A stretch of 36,155 nucleotides of DNA from contig JAQWUP010000057.1 of the NCBI GenBank assembly GCA_029242085.1, positions 1 to 36,155 of the forward strand, in the 5' to 3' direction. Under the pieces are notes generated by a model. The model was not told the origin of the DNA. It made no database searches and worked only from the letters and a program-made list of their open reading frames with translations. The DNA is from Porticoccaceae bacterium. Its GTDB lineage: Bacteria > Pseudomonadota > Gammaproteobacteria > Pseudomonadales > Porticoccaceae. The translations under genes were made by a program, and so were the position numbers. Numbering within the stretch: position 1 is the first letter of the stretch; every line of letters begins with the position of its first letter. This document shows, piece after piece, positions 17,081 to 25,314 of the stretch.

Positions 17081-18247
17081 CTAGTCCCGTCGCAGTTTAT
17101 CGCTGATAGCGATGGGATTGGGAAAATTGAACACTACTACATAGCTGGAAATCAGGAAAGTGATAATGGCAGCGGCCTGTATTAAATGTGAGGCGTTATT
17201 ACCAATAAGTTGGGTATTGAAGGCAACATAGGCAATTAACAGTGAAAACTCGCTATTTTGTCCAAGCCTAAAGCCAATATCCCAGGACAGAGTCTGGCTT
17301 TCACTCTGGCCGCGCAGCAAAGCCTGATAGACAGTCGGCTTTAGGGCTAGCATAGCAGCCGCCAAAATCAGTGCGGGTATGGCTATGTGCGAAATCAGAG
17401 AGAGATCAAAGCCGCCACCAAGGGAAAAGAAGAACAGAATCAAAAAGAAGTCACGCAGAGGTTTTAAATTGAGCGCGATATATTGCGCGATAGGACTAGT
17501 GGCTATGGAGATACCGGCGATAAAGGCGCCTATTTCACGGGATAAACCCACAAATTCGGCAAGCTCAGCGACCCCGAGGCACCAGCCAATAGCCAATAGA
17601 AATACGTATTCCCCTATACGATCGAAACGGGCGAACAGCGGTTGCAAAATATAGCGCACCATCAGAATGGCGCCAGCGATAATCAGGGGCAGGGCAACGA
17701 TGCTTTTTCCAAAAGTAATCAGGCTGTCGCCGCCATCGATGCCGGAAATCAGCATTAGCAGCACAAAGATAGCGAGAAAATCCTGCATCAGCAGCATGCC
17801 TATCATCAACTCGCCGGAGTGTTTGTGATGGAGCACGGTAGTGGGCAGTAGTTTGATACCAATAATGGTACTGGAAAACATCATCGAGGTGCCGACAATC
17901 AGACATTCGATAAGACTGTAGCCAAATAAATGAGCAACGCCAAAGCCCACCGCGGCAAATAGCAGAGAGCTGATCAGAGTGATATGGGTGACCTGACGCA
18001 ATACACGGCCCAGTGCCTGAGGCTGCATATCGAGGCCCAATAAAAACAGCAGGAAGATAATGCCGATACTGGCAATTTCACTGATCAGCTCAACATCAGT
18101 GACCCAGGCCAGTCCGTGGGGCCCCATCACCGCACCGAGCAAAATATAGGCCACTAGCAGAGGCTGTCGACCAAATAGCGCCAGTGAGGCAACCACGGCG
18201 GAGCCAGTAAAAATTAAAAAGAACAGCTGTATCAGATGGTGATCCAT
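17081..18247 (-). CDS. CPA2-family cation:proton antiporter (KefB-like, no TrkA-N domain)
   Basis: Polytopic inner-membrane exchanger of the monovalent cation:proton antiporter-2 family, 388 residues with about 12 membrane segments. Characteristic segments are FGRQPLLVAYILLGAVMGPHGL, IGIIFLLFLLGLDMQP, MFSSTIIGIKLLP and the glycine-rich IGAFIAGISIATSPIA. KefB and KefC carry a C-terminal TrkA-N nucleotide-binding domain; here the protein stops after the membrane domain, so glutathione/NAD gating is not expected. The ion carried, K+ or Na+, is unknown. AAGG lies 8 nt before the ATG. It begins 20 nt after the DUF934 gene and is probably co-transcribed with cysI, a pairing with no obvious functional reason. 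Confidence 0.9.
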   Translation of the reverse strand: MDHHLIQLFFLIFTGSAVVASLALFGRQPLLVAYILLGAVMGPHGLAWVTDVELISEIASIGIIFLLFLLGLDMQPQALGRVLRQVTHITLISSLLFAAVGFGVAHLFGYSLIECLIVGTSMMFSSTIIGIKLLPTTVLHHKHSGELMIGMLLMQDFLAIFVLLMLISGIDGGDSLITFGKSIVALPLIIAGAILMVRYILQPLFARFDRIGEYVFLLAIGWCLGVAELAEFVGLSREIGAFIAGISIATSPIAQYIALNLKPLRDFFLILFFFSLGGGFDLSLISHIAIPALILAAAMLALKPTVYQALLRGQSESQTLSWDIGFRLGQNSEFSLLIAYVAFNTQLIGNNASHLIQAAAIITFLISSYVVVFNFPNPIAISDKLRRD

Positions 18248-18267
18248 AGCCCTAACCTTATCAGATT

Positions 18268-18756
18268 TTAGGCGCGTCTTTTAAATAGCGGCTCAGGCTG
18301 GTCGGCGGCTACCTGATAGGCGTCAGAGAAATCCTGCAATGATTTACTGGCTTCGGCGAGATCTAGCTCTGTGTCAAAGGCAAAGGCATTAAAACCACAG
18401 CGCTGCATCAGAAAGAGCTGATCGCGAATAATCTCGCCTAATGCGCGAATTTCGCCACTGTAGCCATAGCGCTCACGCAGCAGACGCGCCAATGAGAAAC
18501 CGCGGCCATCGACAAACTTGGGAAAGTTAATGGCAATCACCGGCAGGTCCATAATCCCAGTGGCAAAGTCTTCAATCTCTTCATGGCTGTCAATCCACAC
18601 ACCGACAGCGCCTGCGCGATTGATCAGCATATCTTGATGCTCTAGCCACTGACCGGTTGAAATCAGGATATCGCCCTGTGGCAGAGTCTCAGCATTGGCT
18701 TCGACTAGCCGCCAGCTGTTGTCGACTACATTGCCATCTTTAAGCAGCTGGGGCAT
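18268..18756 (-). CDS. DUF934 domain-containing protein linked to sulfite reductase
   Basis: DUF934 family, 162 residues. These proteins are almost always encoded next to cysI/cysH and are described as probable sulfite-reduction accessory proteins; no biochemical role is firmly established. Recognisable segments are LLKDGNVVDNSWRLV at the start, the WIDSHEEIEDFA stretch, VIAINFPKFVDGRGFSLARLLRERYGYSGEIRA (conserved FxDGRGxSxAxLLR signature) and the LFLMQRCGFNAFAF segment. The ATG lies inside the end of cysI (17-nt overlap), with an AGGAGA ribosome binding site in the cysI coding sequence, which shows tight co-expression. The antiporter gene follows. Confidence 0.92.
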   Translation of the reverse strand: MPQLLKDGNVVDNSWRLVEANAETLPQGDILISTGQWLEHQDMLINRAGAVGVWIDSHEEIEDFATGIMDLPVIAINFPKFVDGRGFSLARLLRERYGYSGEIRALGEIIRDQLFLMQRCGFNAFAFDTELDLAEASKSLQDFSDAYQVAADQPEPLFKRRA

Positions 18757-20404
18757 AGACTCTCTCCTTGAATTTTTCTAGACCAATTCGCTGGTAGGTT
18801 TTTAAAAAGCTCTCTTGCTCGAGGCGGTTTTCAACATAGACATCTAGCAGTGCTTCAATACTGTCGACTACGGCATCCCGAGACAATGAGGGTCCCAGTA
18901 CCTTGCCCAGGGCCGCATTCTTATCGGCGCTGCCACCCAGCTGTACCTGATACCATTCCTCGCCTTTCTTATCTACACCGAGAATACCAATATGGCCGAT
19001 ATGGTGATGGCCGCAGGCATTCATGCACCCGGAAATATTGAGTTCGAGATCACCGAGGTCATAGACATAGTCGAGATCATCAAATTTGCGCTGTATGGCT
19101 TCAGCCACAGGAATTGATTTAGCATTGGCCAATGAGCAGTAGTCACCGCCGGGGCAGCAAATCATATCGTTAATGGTGCCGATATTGGGCGTTGCCAGAC
19201 CTGCAGCTTTGGCCAGCTGCCACAGATTAAACAGCTCGGACTGAAGCACATCTGCAAGCACAATATTTTGATTGTGGGTGGTGCGAATTTCGCCAAAGGA
19301 AAAGCCATCGGCGAGGTTGGCAATAGTTTCAAGCTGCTGATCGGTAACATCGCCCGGTGCAACGCCGGCAGGTTTTAGCGACAATGTGACGCAGGCATAG
19401 CCAGTTTGCTTCTGGCTCTGGACATTGCGGTCTAACCAGCGCGAGAATCCTCTGTGCTCTGTGGCAAGCGCCTGTACCTGTGCATTGACCGCGTCGCCAT
19501 CGACGGATTGATAGTCCGGCTGGCTAAAGAATCCCTTAACGCGATCGATCTCATGGCCATTTAATGTAGCTGGCCCATCCTTTAGGTGCAGCCATTCCGC
19601 CTCGACACGCTCGGCAAATACCTCTGGTGTCCAGGCTCGTACTAAAATCTTGATACGGGCCTTGTATTTGTTGTTGCGATTGCCGTAGCGATTGTAGACA
19701 CGCAGCACTGCATCCAGATAGGTCAGCAGATGTTGCTTGGGTAGGAATTCTCTAATTGATGAGGCGATAACGGGTGTTCTGCCCAGTCCGCCGCCGGCAT
19801 AGATATGAAAGCCTGTTTCGCCCTGATCATTCACCACCAGCTGGATGCCAATATCGTGAAGTAGAAAAGCGGCGCGATCCTCTTCGGAGCCACAGACGGC
19901 GATTTTGAATTTGCGTGGTAAAAAGGCAAACTCTGGATGCAGCGTCGACCACTGGCGAATAATTTCGCACCAGGGGCGGGGGTCTTCAATTTCATCGTTG
20001 GCCACACCAGCAAATTGATCAGTGGTGGTGTTGCGGATGCAGTTGCCGCTGGTCTGGATGGCATGCATTTCAACACTGGCTAGCTCGGCCAAAATATCTG
20101 GCACCTCTTCCAGCTGCGGCCAGTTGAGCTGGATATTCTGTCTGGTGGTAAAGTGCACATAGCCTTTATCGTACTGGCGGCTGATATCGGCAATTTTGCG
20201 AACCTGACGACTCGACATTAGCCCGTAGGGCACGGCGACGCGTAACATGGGAGCGAGGCGCTGGACATAGAGTCCATTCTGCAAGCGCAGAGGCAGAAAT
20301 TCCTCTTCGCTAATCTCACCGGCAAGGTAGCGCTGAGTTTGATCGCGATACTGCTCTACGCGCTCATCAATTATTTTTTGATCGTACTGGTCGTATTGGT
20401 ACAT
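18740..20404 (-). CDS. cysI: Sulfite reductase hemoprotein (nitrite/sulfite reductase family)
   Basis: Siroheme/4Fe-4S enzyme of assimilatory sulfur metabolism that reduces sulfite to sulfide with six electrons. Length is 554. The four cluster/siroheme cysteines are C417 and C423 (CCPGGDYC) and C460 and C464 (SGCMNACGHHHIGHIG). The N-terminal half holds the ferredoxin-like repeat with RQVRKIADISRQYDKGYVHFTTRQNIQLNW and HAIQTSGNCIRNTTTDQFAG. The adjacent DUF934 gene favours sulfite over nitrite as substrate. No cysJ flavoprotein is in the window, so the electron donor is not visible. Expression is probably driven by the candidate promoter at 20443-20470. Confidence 0.93.
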   Translation of the reverse strand: MYQYDQYDQKIIDERVEQYRDQTQRYLAGEISEEEFLPLRLQNGLYVQRLAPMLRVAVPYGLMSSRQVRKIADISRQYDKGYVHFTTRQNIQLNWPQLEEVPDILAELASVEMHAIQTSGNCIRNTTTDQFAGVANDEIEDPRPWCEIIRQWSTLHPEFAFLPRKFKIAVCGSEEDRAAFLLHDIGIQLVVNDQGETGFHIYAGGGLGRTPVIASSIREFLPKQHLLTYLDAVLRVYNRYGNRNNKYKARIKILVRAWTPEVFAERVEAEWLHLKDGPATLNGHEIDRVKGFFSQPDYQSVDGDAVNAQVQALATEHRGFSRWLDRNVQSQKQTGYACVTLSLKPAGVAPGDVTDQQLETIANLADGFSFGEIRTTHNQNIVLADVLQSELFNLWQLAKAAGLATPNIGTINDMICCPGGDYCSLANAKSIPVAEAIQRKFDDLDYVYDLGDLELNISGCMNACGHHHIGHIGILGVDKKGEEWYQVQLGGSADKNAALGKVLGPSLSRDAVVDSIEALLDVYVENRLEQESFLKTYQRIGLEKFKERVYAPAA

Positions 20405-20442
20405 GAAGGTCCGTTTTGGGTACTGCCTATTTTGGGGGCGTT

Positions 20443-20470
20443 ATCATAGCGCCAGTGGCGGCTATTTTAA
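20443..20470 (-). promoter_or_regulatory. Candidate promoter for the cysI operon
   Basis: On the minus strand TTAAAA (20465-20470) and TATGAT (20443-20448) are 16 nt apart, with TATGAT ending about 39 nt before the cysI ATG. The -35 matches the consensus at four of six positions, so this is tentative. I recognise no CysB box, though CysB sites are poorly defined. Confidence 0.4.
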
Positions 20471-20518
20471 ATGTCTATTTGTCTATAAGGCCCTACCAGA
20501 GTGGAATAACCAATAGCG

Positions 20519-20547
20519 TTGAAAGCGAGACAGCGTCGATATAGATT
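20519..20547 (+). promoter_or_regulatory. Candidate promoter for the small membrane peptide and nadA
   Basis: TTGAAA (20519-20524) and TAGATT (20542-20547) are separated by 17 nt. Transcription would start about 48 nt before the ATG at 20602. It is the best sigma70 match in the divergent region between cysI and nadA. Confidence 0.45.
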
Positions 20548-20601
20548 GATAGAATGCGCGCCTTTCTGGCACATACATTAAATACTTATAGGGCAGTAAC
20601 A

Positions 20602-20718
20602 ATGGGCAAGCAAATAGAACCAAATACCGATGGCGACGCAACCGCTGATGCAATTGCAGTGGTGGCCATTTTGGCGGTCGTTTTAACTGCGGTCATCTAC
20701 TGGCTGTCGACATTTTAA
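20602..20718 (+). CDS. Small single-span membrane peptide (38 residues)
   Basis: A short frame from the ATG at 20602 to TAA at 20718, between a plausible promoter and nadA. It encodes a polar, acidic N-terminus (MGKQIEPNTDGDATADA) followed by one uninterrupted hydrophobic segment of about 20 residues (IAVVAILAVVLTAVIYWL) and a short STF tail. A compact head-plus-span design with a Trp/Tyr interface is what a real small membrane protein looks like. The ribosome binding site is weak (GGG at 20591-20593). It ends 18 nt before nadA and may be co-transcribed with it. I do not recognise the family and assign no function. Confidence 0.6.
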   Translation: MGKQIEPNTDGDATADAIAVVAILAVVLTAVIYWLSTF

Positions 20719-20736
20719 TTTTGAGAACTCTGCATT

Positions 20737-21801
20737 ATGTCTGATTTGCAGCAGCACATTCAGGTGGTTGATAACCCCAGTCAGCGTGAGGTGGTTGAGC
20801 AATATCTCAACCAGGTCCCCACTGAGCCTGAAATAAGTGCCGAGCGTATTGCTGAGTTACTGGCACTGATCAAGGCCCAGTTAGTCGCCAAAAATGCCGT
20901 TATCATTGCCCATTACTATACCGACCCTCTGATTCAGTCTCTGGCCGAAGAGACCGGTGGCACTGTCTCTGACAGTTTGGAGATGGCGCGCTTTGGCAAT
21001 AACCATGCAGCGCAGACGCTGGTGGTAGCCGGGGTTAAATTTATGGGCGAGACGGCAAAGATCCTCACCCCTCAAAAGCGCGTGCTAATGCCGACACTCG
21101 AGGCGACCTGTTCTCTGGATGTGGGCTGTCCCGCGGATGAGTTTGCCGCCTTCTGTGATCAGCATCCGGACCGCACAGTAGTGGTTTATGCCAACACCTC
21201 GGCGGCGGTTAAGGCGCGAGCTGATTGGGTGGTTACGTCGAGTATTGCTCTTGAGGTGGTCGATTATCTCGACAGTCAGGGCGAGAAAATTCTCTGGGCA
21301 CCAGATAAGTATCTGGGTGCCTATGTGCAGAAAAATACTGGCGCCGATATGCTGATGTGGGACGGCAGCTGTATTGTTCACGAAGAGTTTAAGGCCAAGG
21401 GTATCCTCGATATGAAGAAGGTATACCCTGATGCGGCGGTGCTGGTGCACCCGGAATCCCCAGAGTCAGTGGTGGATATCGCCGACTGGGTGGGTTCTAC
21501 CTCGCAGTTGATTGCTGCCGCGGCCAAGCTGCCTCAGCAGCAGATGATTGTGGCTACAGATCAGGGCATTTTTTATAAGATGCAGCAGGCAGTGCCCGAT
21601 AAGGAGTTGCTGATTGCACCTACCGGTGGCAGCGGTGCGAACTGTCGCAGCTGTGCGAACTGTCCTTGGATGGGCATGAATAGTTTAGAAAACCTGCTGG
21701 CTTGTCTGGAACAGGGCAGTAATGAAGTGTCTGTTGATCAATCAATCGGTGAGCAGGCCATGGTTTCACTTGGCCGCATGATGAATTTTAAAACTGCCTG
21801 A
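20737..21801 (+). CDS. nadA: Quinolinate synthase NadA
   Basis: Condenses iminoaspartate with dihydroxyacetone phosphate to quinolinate in de novo NAD synthesis, using an oxygen-sensitive 4Fe-4S cluster. The three cluster cysteines of the family are visible: C125 in [11 protein letters not shown]212 in [11 protein letters not shown], and C309 in the C-terminal [10 protein letters not shown] motif. [15 protein letters not shown] and [12 protein letters not shown] are substrate-site segments. Length is 354, against 347 in E. coli. Start ATG at 20737. No nadB or nadC is in the window. A stem-loop at 21814-21841 follows. Confidence 0.97.
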   Translation: MSDLQQHIQVVDNPSQREVVEQYLNQVPTEPEISAERIAELLALIKAQLVAKNAVIIAHYYTDPLIQSLAEETGGTVSDSLEMARFGNNHAAQTLVVAGVKFMGETAKILTPQKRVLMPTLEATCSLDVGCPADEFAAFCDQHPDRTVVVYANTSAAVKARADWVVTSSIALEVVDYLDSQGEKILWAPDKYLGAYVQKNTGADMLMWDGSCIVHEEFKAKGILDMKKVYPDAAVLVHPESPESVVDIADWVGSTSQLIAAAAKLPQQQMIVATDQGIFYKMQQAVPDKELLIAPTGGSGANCRSCANCPWMGMNSLENLLACLEQGSNEVSVDQSIGEQAMVSLGRMMNFKTA

Positions 21802-21813
21802 TATCGATTTAAA

Positions 21814-21841
21814 GGCGCAACCAGCATTCGTTGATTGCGCC
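21814..21841. terminator. Stem-loop between convergent nadA and the S74 repeat-protein gene
   Basis: GGCGCAA (21814-21820) pairs perfectly with TTGCGCC (21835-21841) around a 14-nt loop that can pair a little further. On the minus strand a short T-rich TTTAAAT follows; on the plus strand there is no T run. It is a plausible terminator for the minus-strand gene and a weaker one for nadA. Confidence 0.55.
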
Positions 21842-21858
21842 GTAACTAGCTGCAGTGA

Positions 21859-23424
21859 TTAATAGCTAGAGCTCTGGCTTAGTGCCAGATGATTACTGCT
21901 TGTCTTATTAATCGACGCTATCTCTGCGGCCTGCAGTCTAATCTGTTCACGAAAGGCCAACATCTCCGCTCTAAAACTCTTATTTTGCTGGCGCAATTGA
22001 CGCATCGCTATACGCTGTTGTTCGCTGCTTTTGTGTTGTTGCTGCAAGGCAGCCAACAGCAGGGGCATTAATAAATGATAGTAGACCGTTATCGGCTTTC
22101 CAGTCTCATCGTACTGCACAAGATCGGGGAATATCTCCGCGACTTCCTCTGCGATCAAGCCGTATTGCAGCGGATGGCTACCCTGAGCATCGGCTTTTTT
22201 ATACTCCAATGTGACTGGTCGCAGATCCAGAATACGCCTGTCACTATTATCCACAGTGCGAATATTTTTCTTAAAGCGCTGGGAGGAGGACATTATGCCA
22301 AGCTGGCCATTAGAGGCGATATAGACCGCGGAGCCGACCACACTGCGCCCCGAGATACCGGCCATAAATGCTCTATTTTGCCCGGTGGTAACGCCAGAGG
22401 ATGAGCTGCCCGGGGTGCCTATGCGGATGGTATTGCTTTCGGCGGTCTTGCCGTCATTGCCACTATTAATATTGTAGCTGCCGCTGGTAGCATTGAATCC
22501 CGCCTGATAGCCAAGGCTGGTATTGAAGTCACCTGTGGCGAGTAAATAGGACGCCTGATGCCCGATAGCCACATTTTTACTGCCAGAGCTGACATTGAGC
22601 GCGTAGTAACCGCCGGCCACATTGTCACTACCAGAAATGTTGTTATACAGAGTGGATTCACCCCAGGCTGTGTTGTGATTGCCGGACAAATTGTTAAATA
22701 GCGAATCCTCGCCGATGCCGGTGTTATGGGCGCCAATCGTATTACTGGTGAGTACAGATTCACCAATAGCAGTATTTTGCCAGCCGGTGGTATTGGCGCT
22801 AAGGGTCTGATAGCCCACTGCAGTATTCGAGGTGCCTCCCTTGCTGTAGGTGTCGGTCATACCAATATTGTTTTGCAGCGCCTTAAAGCCAATAGCGGTA
22901 TTAAAGTGTCCGCTAGTATTGCTGTAGAGAGCCAGCACACCAGTCGCGGTATTGTGGTAGCCAGTGGTGTTGGCAAACAGAGCTTGCATCCCCGTAGCCG
23001 TATTTTCATAGCCGGTAGTATTGGTATAAAGCGCCTGAGCACCGGTGGCGGTATTGTTTTCGCCGGTTTTACTGTTGCCGAGGGCCAGAAATCCAGTCGC
23101 GGTATTATTATTGCCCGTGGTGTTATTGAGAAGCGCCTCGCCACCGGTGGCGGTGTTGCGTGAGCCGGTGGTGTTGTACTGCATGGTTAGATTGCCAACC
23201 GCTGAATTCCAGCCGCCAGTGGTATTGTGCTGCATGGCCAAATAGCCATTCACGGTATTGGATGCCCCAGAAGTATTTGACTGAAAGGCATTGCAGCCAG
23301 TAATGGTATTTTCCGGAGAGCCGGAATTGGTGGTGATGCAGGTTGCCTGAGCTGTTGTAGATAAAACCAGTAACAGGCACAGCATGGATAGAGTTGCGCC
23401 AGTGCGAGATAGAGAAGTATTCAT
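21859..23424 (-). CDS. Secreted repeat protein with C-terminal S74 chaperone-like (tail-fiber) domain
   Basis: Predicted exported fibre-like protein of 521 residues. A Sec signal peptide (1-27, ending TTAQA) is followed by C29 and C44, which could pair. Residues 33-329 form about seventeen 17-residue repeats of the pattern NTTGxxNTATGxxALxx, resembling the Asn/Thr/Gly-rich beta-roll of trimeric adhesin heads. Residues about 378-450 resemble the intramolecular chaperone domain of phage tail spikes (Peptidase S74): SSSQRFKKNIRTV, RPVTLEYKK, YGLIAEEVAEIFPDLV. A coiled-coil-like Gln-rich helix (about 455-508) ends the protein. The usual Ser-Asp at the S74 cleavage site reads S-S here, so self-cleavage is uncertain. 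There is no YadA-type membrane anchor. AGGA lies 9 nt before the ATG. A role in adhesion or surface coating is inferred. Confidence 0.8.
   Translation of the reverse strand: MNTSLSRTGATLSMLCLLLVLSTTAQATCITTNSGSPENTITGCNAFQSNTSGASNTVNGYLAMQHNTTGGWNSAVGNLTMQYNTTGSRNTATGGEALLNNTTGNNNTATGFLALGNSKTGENNTATGAQALYTNTTGYENTATGMQALFANTTGYHNTATGVLALYSNTSGHFNTAIGFKALQNNIGMTDTYSKGGTSNTAVGYQTLSANTTGWQNTAIGESVLTSNTIGAHNTGIGEDSLFNNLSGNHNTAWGESTLYNNISGSDNVAGGYYALNVSSGSKNVAIGHQASYLLATGDFNTSLGYQAGFNATSGSYNINSGNDGKTAESNTIRIGTPGSSSSGVTTGQNRAFMAGISGRSVVGSAVYIASNGQLGIMSSSQRFKKNIRTVDNSDRRILDLRPVTLEYKKADAQGSHPLQYGLIAEEVAEIFPDLVQYDETGKPITVYYHLLMPLLLAALQQQHKSSEQQRIAMRQLRQQNKSFRAEMLAFREQIRLQAAEIASINKTSSNHLALSQSSSY
22438..23328 (-). 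repeat. Tandem 51-nt coding repeats of the S74 protein
   Basis: The protein repeats start at residues 33, 50, 67, 84, 101, 118, 135, 152, 169 and 186, then, after an 8-residue insertion, at 211, 228, 245, 262, 279, 296 and 313. That gives a strict 17-residue (51-nt) period. The DNA copies have diverged but keep GGTATT/ACCGCGG-like words, so the array may still recombine and change in number. Confidence 0.85.
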
Positions 23425-23675
23425 ATTAGGGTCCTGAGCAATGTGCCCAAGCAGTGATGCATGGGCAGTGGTTTAGGGTTTGATCAGAAAAGAATTGGAG
23501 CGACTGAATCGGTTGGTTAGATGATCTCAGTGTATTGAGTCGAGACTATCTGGCGGCAACAGTCCCACAAGGTGCGGTGCGTCGCGAGCTATATGTGTAA
23601 AATGTATGCTTGGCATCTCCAAGCAGTTGGTCAAGTTGCGACCTGGTAGCCGAGATCTGCTTGCGGCTATGCAGT

Positions 23676-25154
23676 TTAGAGCTTTTCTAGGCGATCTTCC
23701 ATTGCGGCGATATCTTTTAAGCGCTGGCGAATAATGGCCGAGCGCTTAAAGTCGAGGGCGACCAGTTTCACTGCAAGGCTTAGCTGGTCTCTGGCTTTGC
23801 CAAAGGCTCCCACCAAAATAAAATACTCTGCTCGCGCCTGATGCACGCCTGAAATATTACCTGCCAACCCACGCACTTCTGCCAGCTGATACCAGACCAT
23901 GGGATCCTCAGGCCGCATCCGAGATAGGGCGGTTAAAACTTCTCCTGCAGCTTCATATTGATGATCCTGCCACAGAGCCTCGGACTTGAGTCTGGAAAGA
24001 GGGTAGTTGTTGGGGTTTCTACCCAGAAGCTTATTTAGCTTAGCCAGCGCGATGCTGTAATCATTGCGCGCTATATCCAGTTCAATATCGCTGTGGCGGA
24101 AGGTCAGCAAAAATGGGTTGGCTTGAATCAGCTGGTCTAATATTTTGCCGGCCTTGGCGTATTCATCCAATTTGATATAGGCCAACGCCAAGCCATAATT
24201 GGCCGCATCCGCGTTCTGCGTATTGCTGTCGAGTTTGGCTTGGAAGCGTTTGACGGAGTCATTGGGAGACTTTTCCATCGCCACCATGGCGCGCGCCTGC
24301 ATCAGAAAATACTCTGGGTTGCTGACATAGTGACGCATAGAATTCCCCATGGCGCGGCCGCGGGCATCTGCGATGCGCTTTTCAGTCACTGGGTGAGAGA
24401 GAAGAAACTCTGGTAGCCGACTGCCACTAAAGCGCGTGGCCCTGAGCATGGTTTCAAACATTCCAGCAACCGCGGCGGGATCGCGTGAGGCGCGCTCCAT
24501 GGTTTGCATACCCATGCGGTCAGCTTCCTTCTCATTGGATCTACTGTAGCGCAGCTGCCCCTGCATGGTCATGGCCTGGGTTGAGGTGATGGCGGCCATA
24601 CCGGCATCACCTCCGGCGGTCGCGGCAATCACCAGACTTGCCAATAGCCCGGCCATGCTGATTATCGATGATGCTCTCTGGGCCTCTACGCCGCGAGCAA
24701 AATGTCGCTGGCTGAGGTGAGCCAGTTCGTGAGCCAGTACGGATACCATCTGATCTTCATTTTCGGCAAAGGCAAAAACGCCGGTATGGAATCCAACCAC
24801 GCCACCGGGCACTGCAAAGGCATTCATCGAGGGGTTTTTGACCACAATTAACTCTAGCCGCGGGTCTTCAAGATCACTGTAGGTGGCCAAGTTGTAGAGC
24901 AGTTGCTCGAGGTATTGCTGCATTAATGGGTCGTCGAACTCACGCACGCGACTGCGAAAACTTTTTAGCCACAGCCTGCCGAGCTCATACTCCTGCTGTT
25001 TTGAGACAACGCCCGAGGCGCTGTCACCGAGCAAGGGCAACTTGATATCAGCGGACAGAGAAGGGGTGCTCGGCAATAGACCCATCAGTCCAGCAATAAC
25101 CAGTACTGAAATTAGGCGCAGGCCAGAATGTTTTAGTTGCAATGTGAGTTTCAA
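23676..25154 (-). CDS. bepA: BepA-like M48 metalloprotease with TPR domain
   Basis: Periplasmic zinc protease/chaperone of the BepA (YfgC) type, which helps assemble LptD and clears stalled outer-membrane proteins. A signal peptide (about 1-35, cleavage near SLSA) is followed by the M48 domain with H142-E143-LA-H146 (AHELAHLSQRH) and the downstream SNEKEAD motif supplying the third ligand (probably E208). The C-terminal half (about 275-490) is built of TPR-like helical repeats (NYGLALAYIKLDEYAKAGKIL and others). Length is 492, against 487 in E. coli. The start is TTG at 25154; it is the only start that gives a complete signal peptide, but its ribosome binding site is weak. It is divergent from the perM-like gene, the same arrangement as bepA-perM in E. 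coli. Confidence 0.92.
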   Translation of the reverse strand: MKLTLQLKHSGLRLISVLVIAGLMGLLPSTPSLSADIKLPLLGDSASGVVSKQQEYELGRLWLKSFRSRVREFDDPLMQQYLEQLLYNLATYSDLEDPRLELIVVKNPSMNAFAVPGGVVGFHTGVFAFAENEDQMVSVLAHELAHLSQRHFARGVEAQRASSIISMAGLLASLVIAATAGGDAGMAAITSTQAMTMQGQLRYSRSNEKEADRMGMQTMERASRDPAAVAGMFETMLRATRFSGSRLPEFLLSHPVTEKRIADARGRAMGNSMRHYVSNPEYFLMQARAMVAMEKSPNDSVKRFQAKLDSNTQNADAANYGLALAYIKLDEYAKAGKILDQLIQANPFLLTFRHSDIELDIARNDYSIALAKLNKLLGRNPNNYPLSRLKSEALWQDHQYEAAGEVLTALSRMRPEDPMVWYQLAEVRGLAGNISGVHQARAEYFILVGAFGKARDQLSLAVKLVALDFKRSAIIRQRLKDIAAMEDRLEKL

Positions 25155-25314
25155 AATTGGACTTGAATACCTTTAGTCAACAGGATGCCACTTTAGCGGA
25201 TAACTGAGTTTAGTACGACAGTTGAAATATGTACTAGTTTCAGGTCAGATAACCACTTGAAATGGGCTCGATGCTATTCTGCCGGTCCAGTACCTACCAA
25301 TTAAAGGAATAGGC

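Noticed and set aside
22726-23163. 145-codon plus-strand frame opposite the S74 repeat region
   Set aside because: It is the antisense shadow of the repeats; the apparent periodicity comes from the coding strand.
22438-23328. Regular repeats that could suggest a CRISPR array
   Set aside because: Repeats are in frame with a 51-nt period, encode a coherent 17-residue motif, and there are no unique spacers between identical repeats.
23608-23624. GCTTGG/CCAAGC hairpin after bepA
   Set aside because: A 6-bp stem with a poor T-tract on the minus strand; it might be a terminator but is not strong enough to list.
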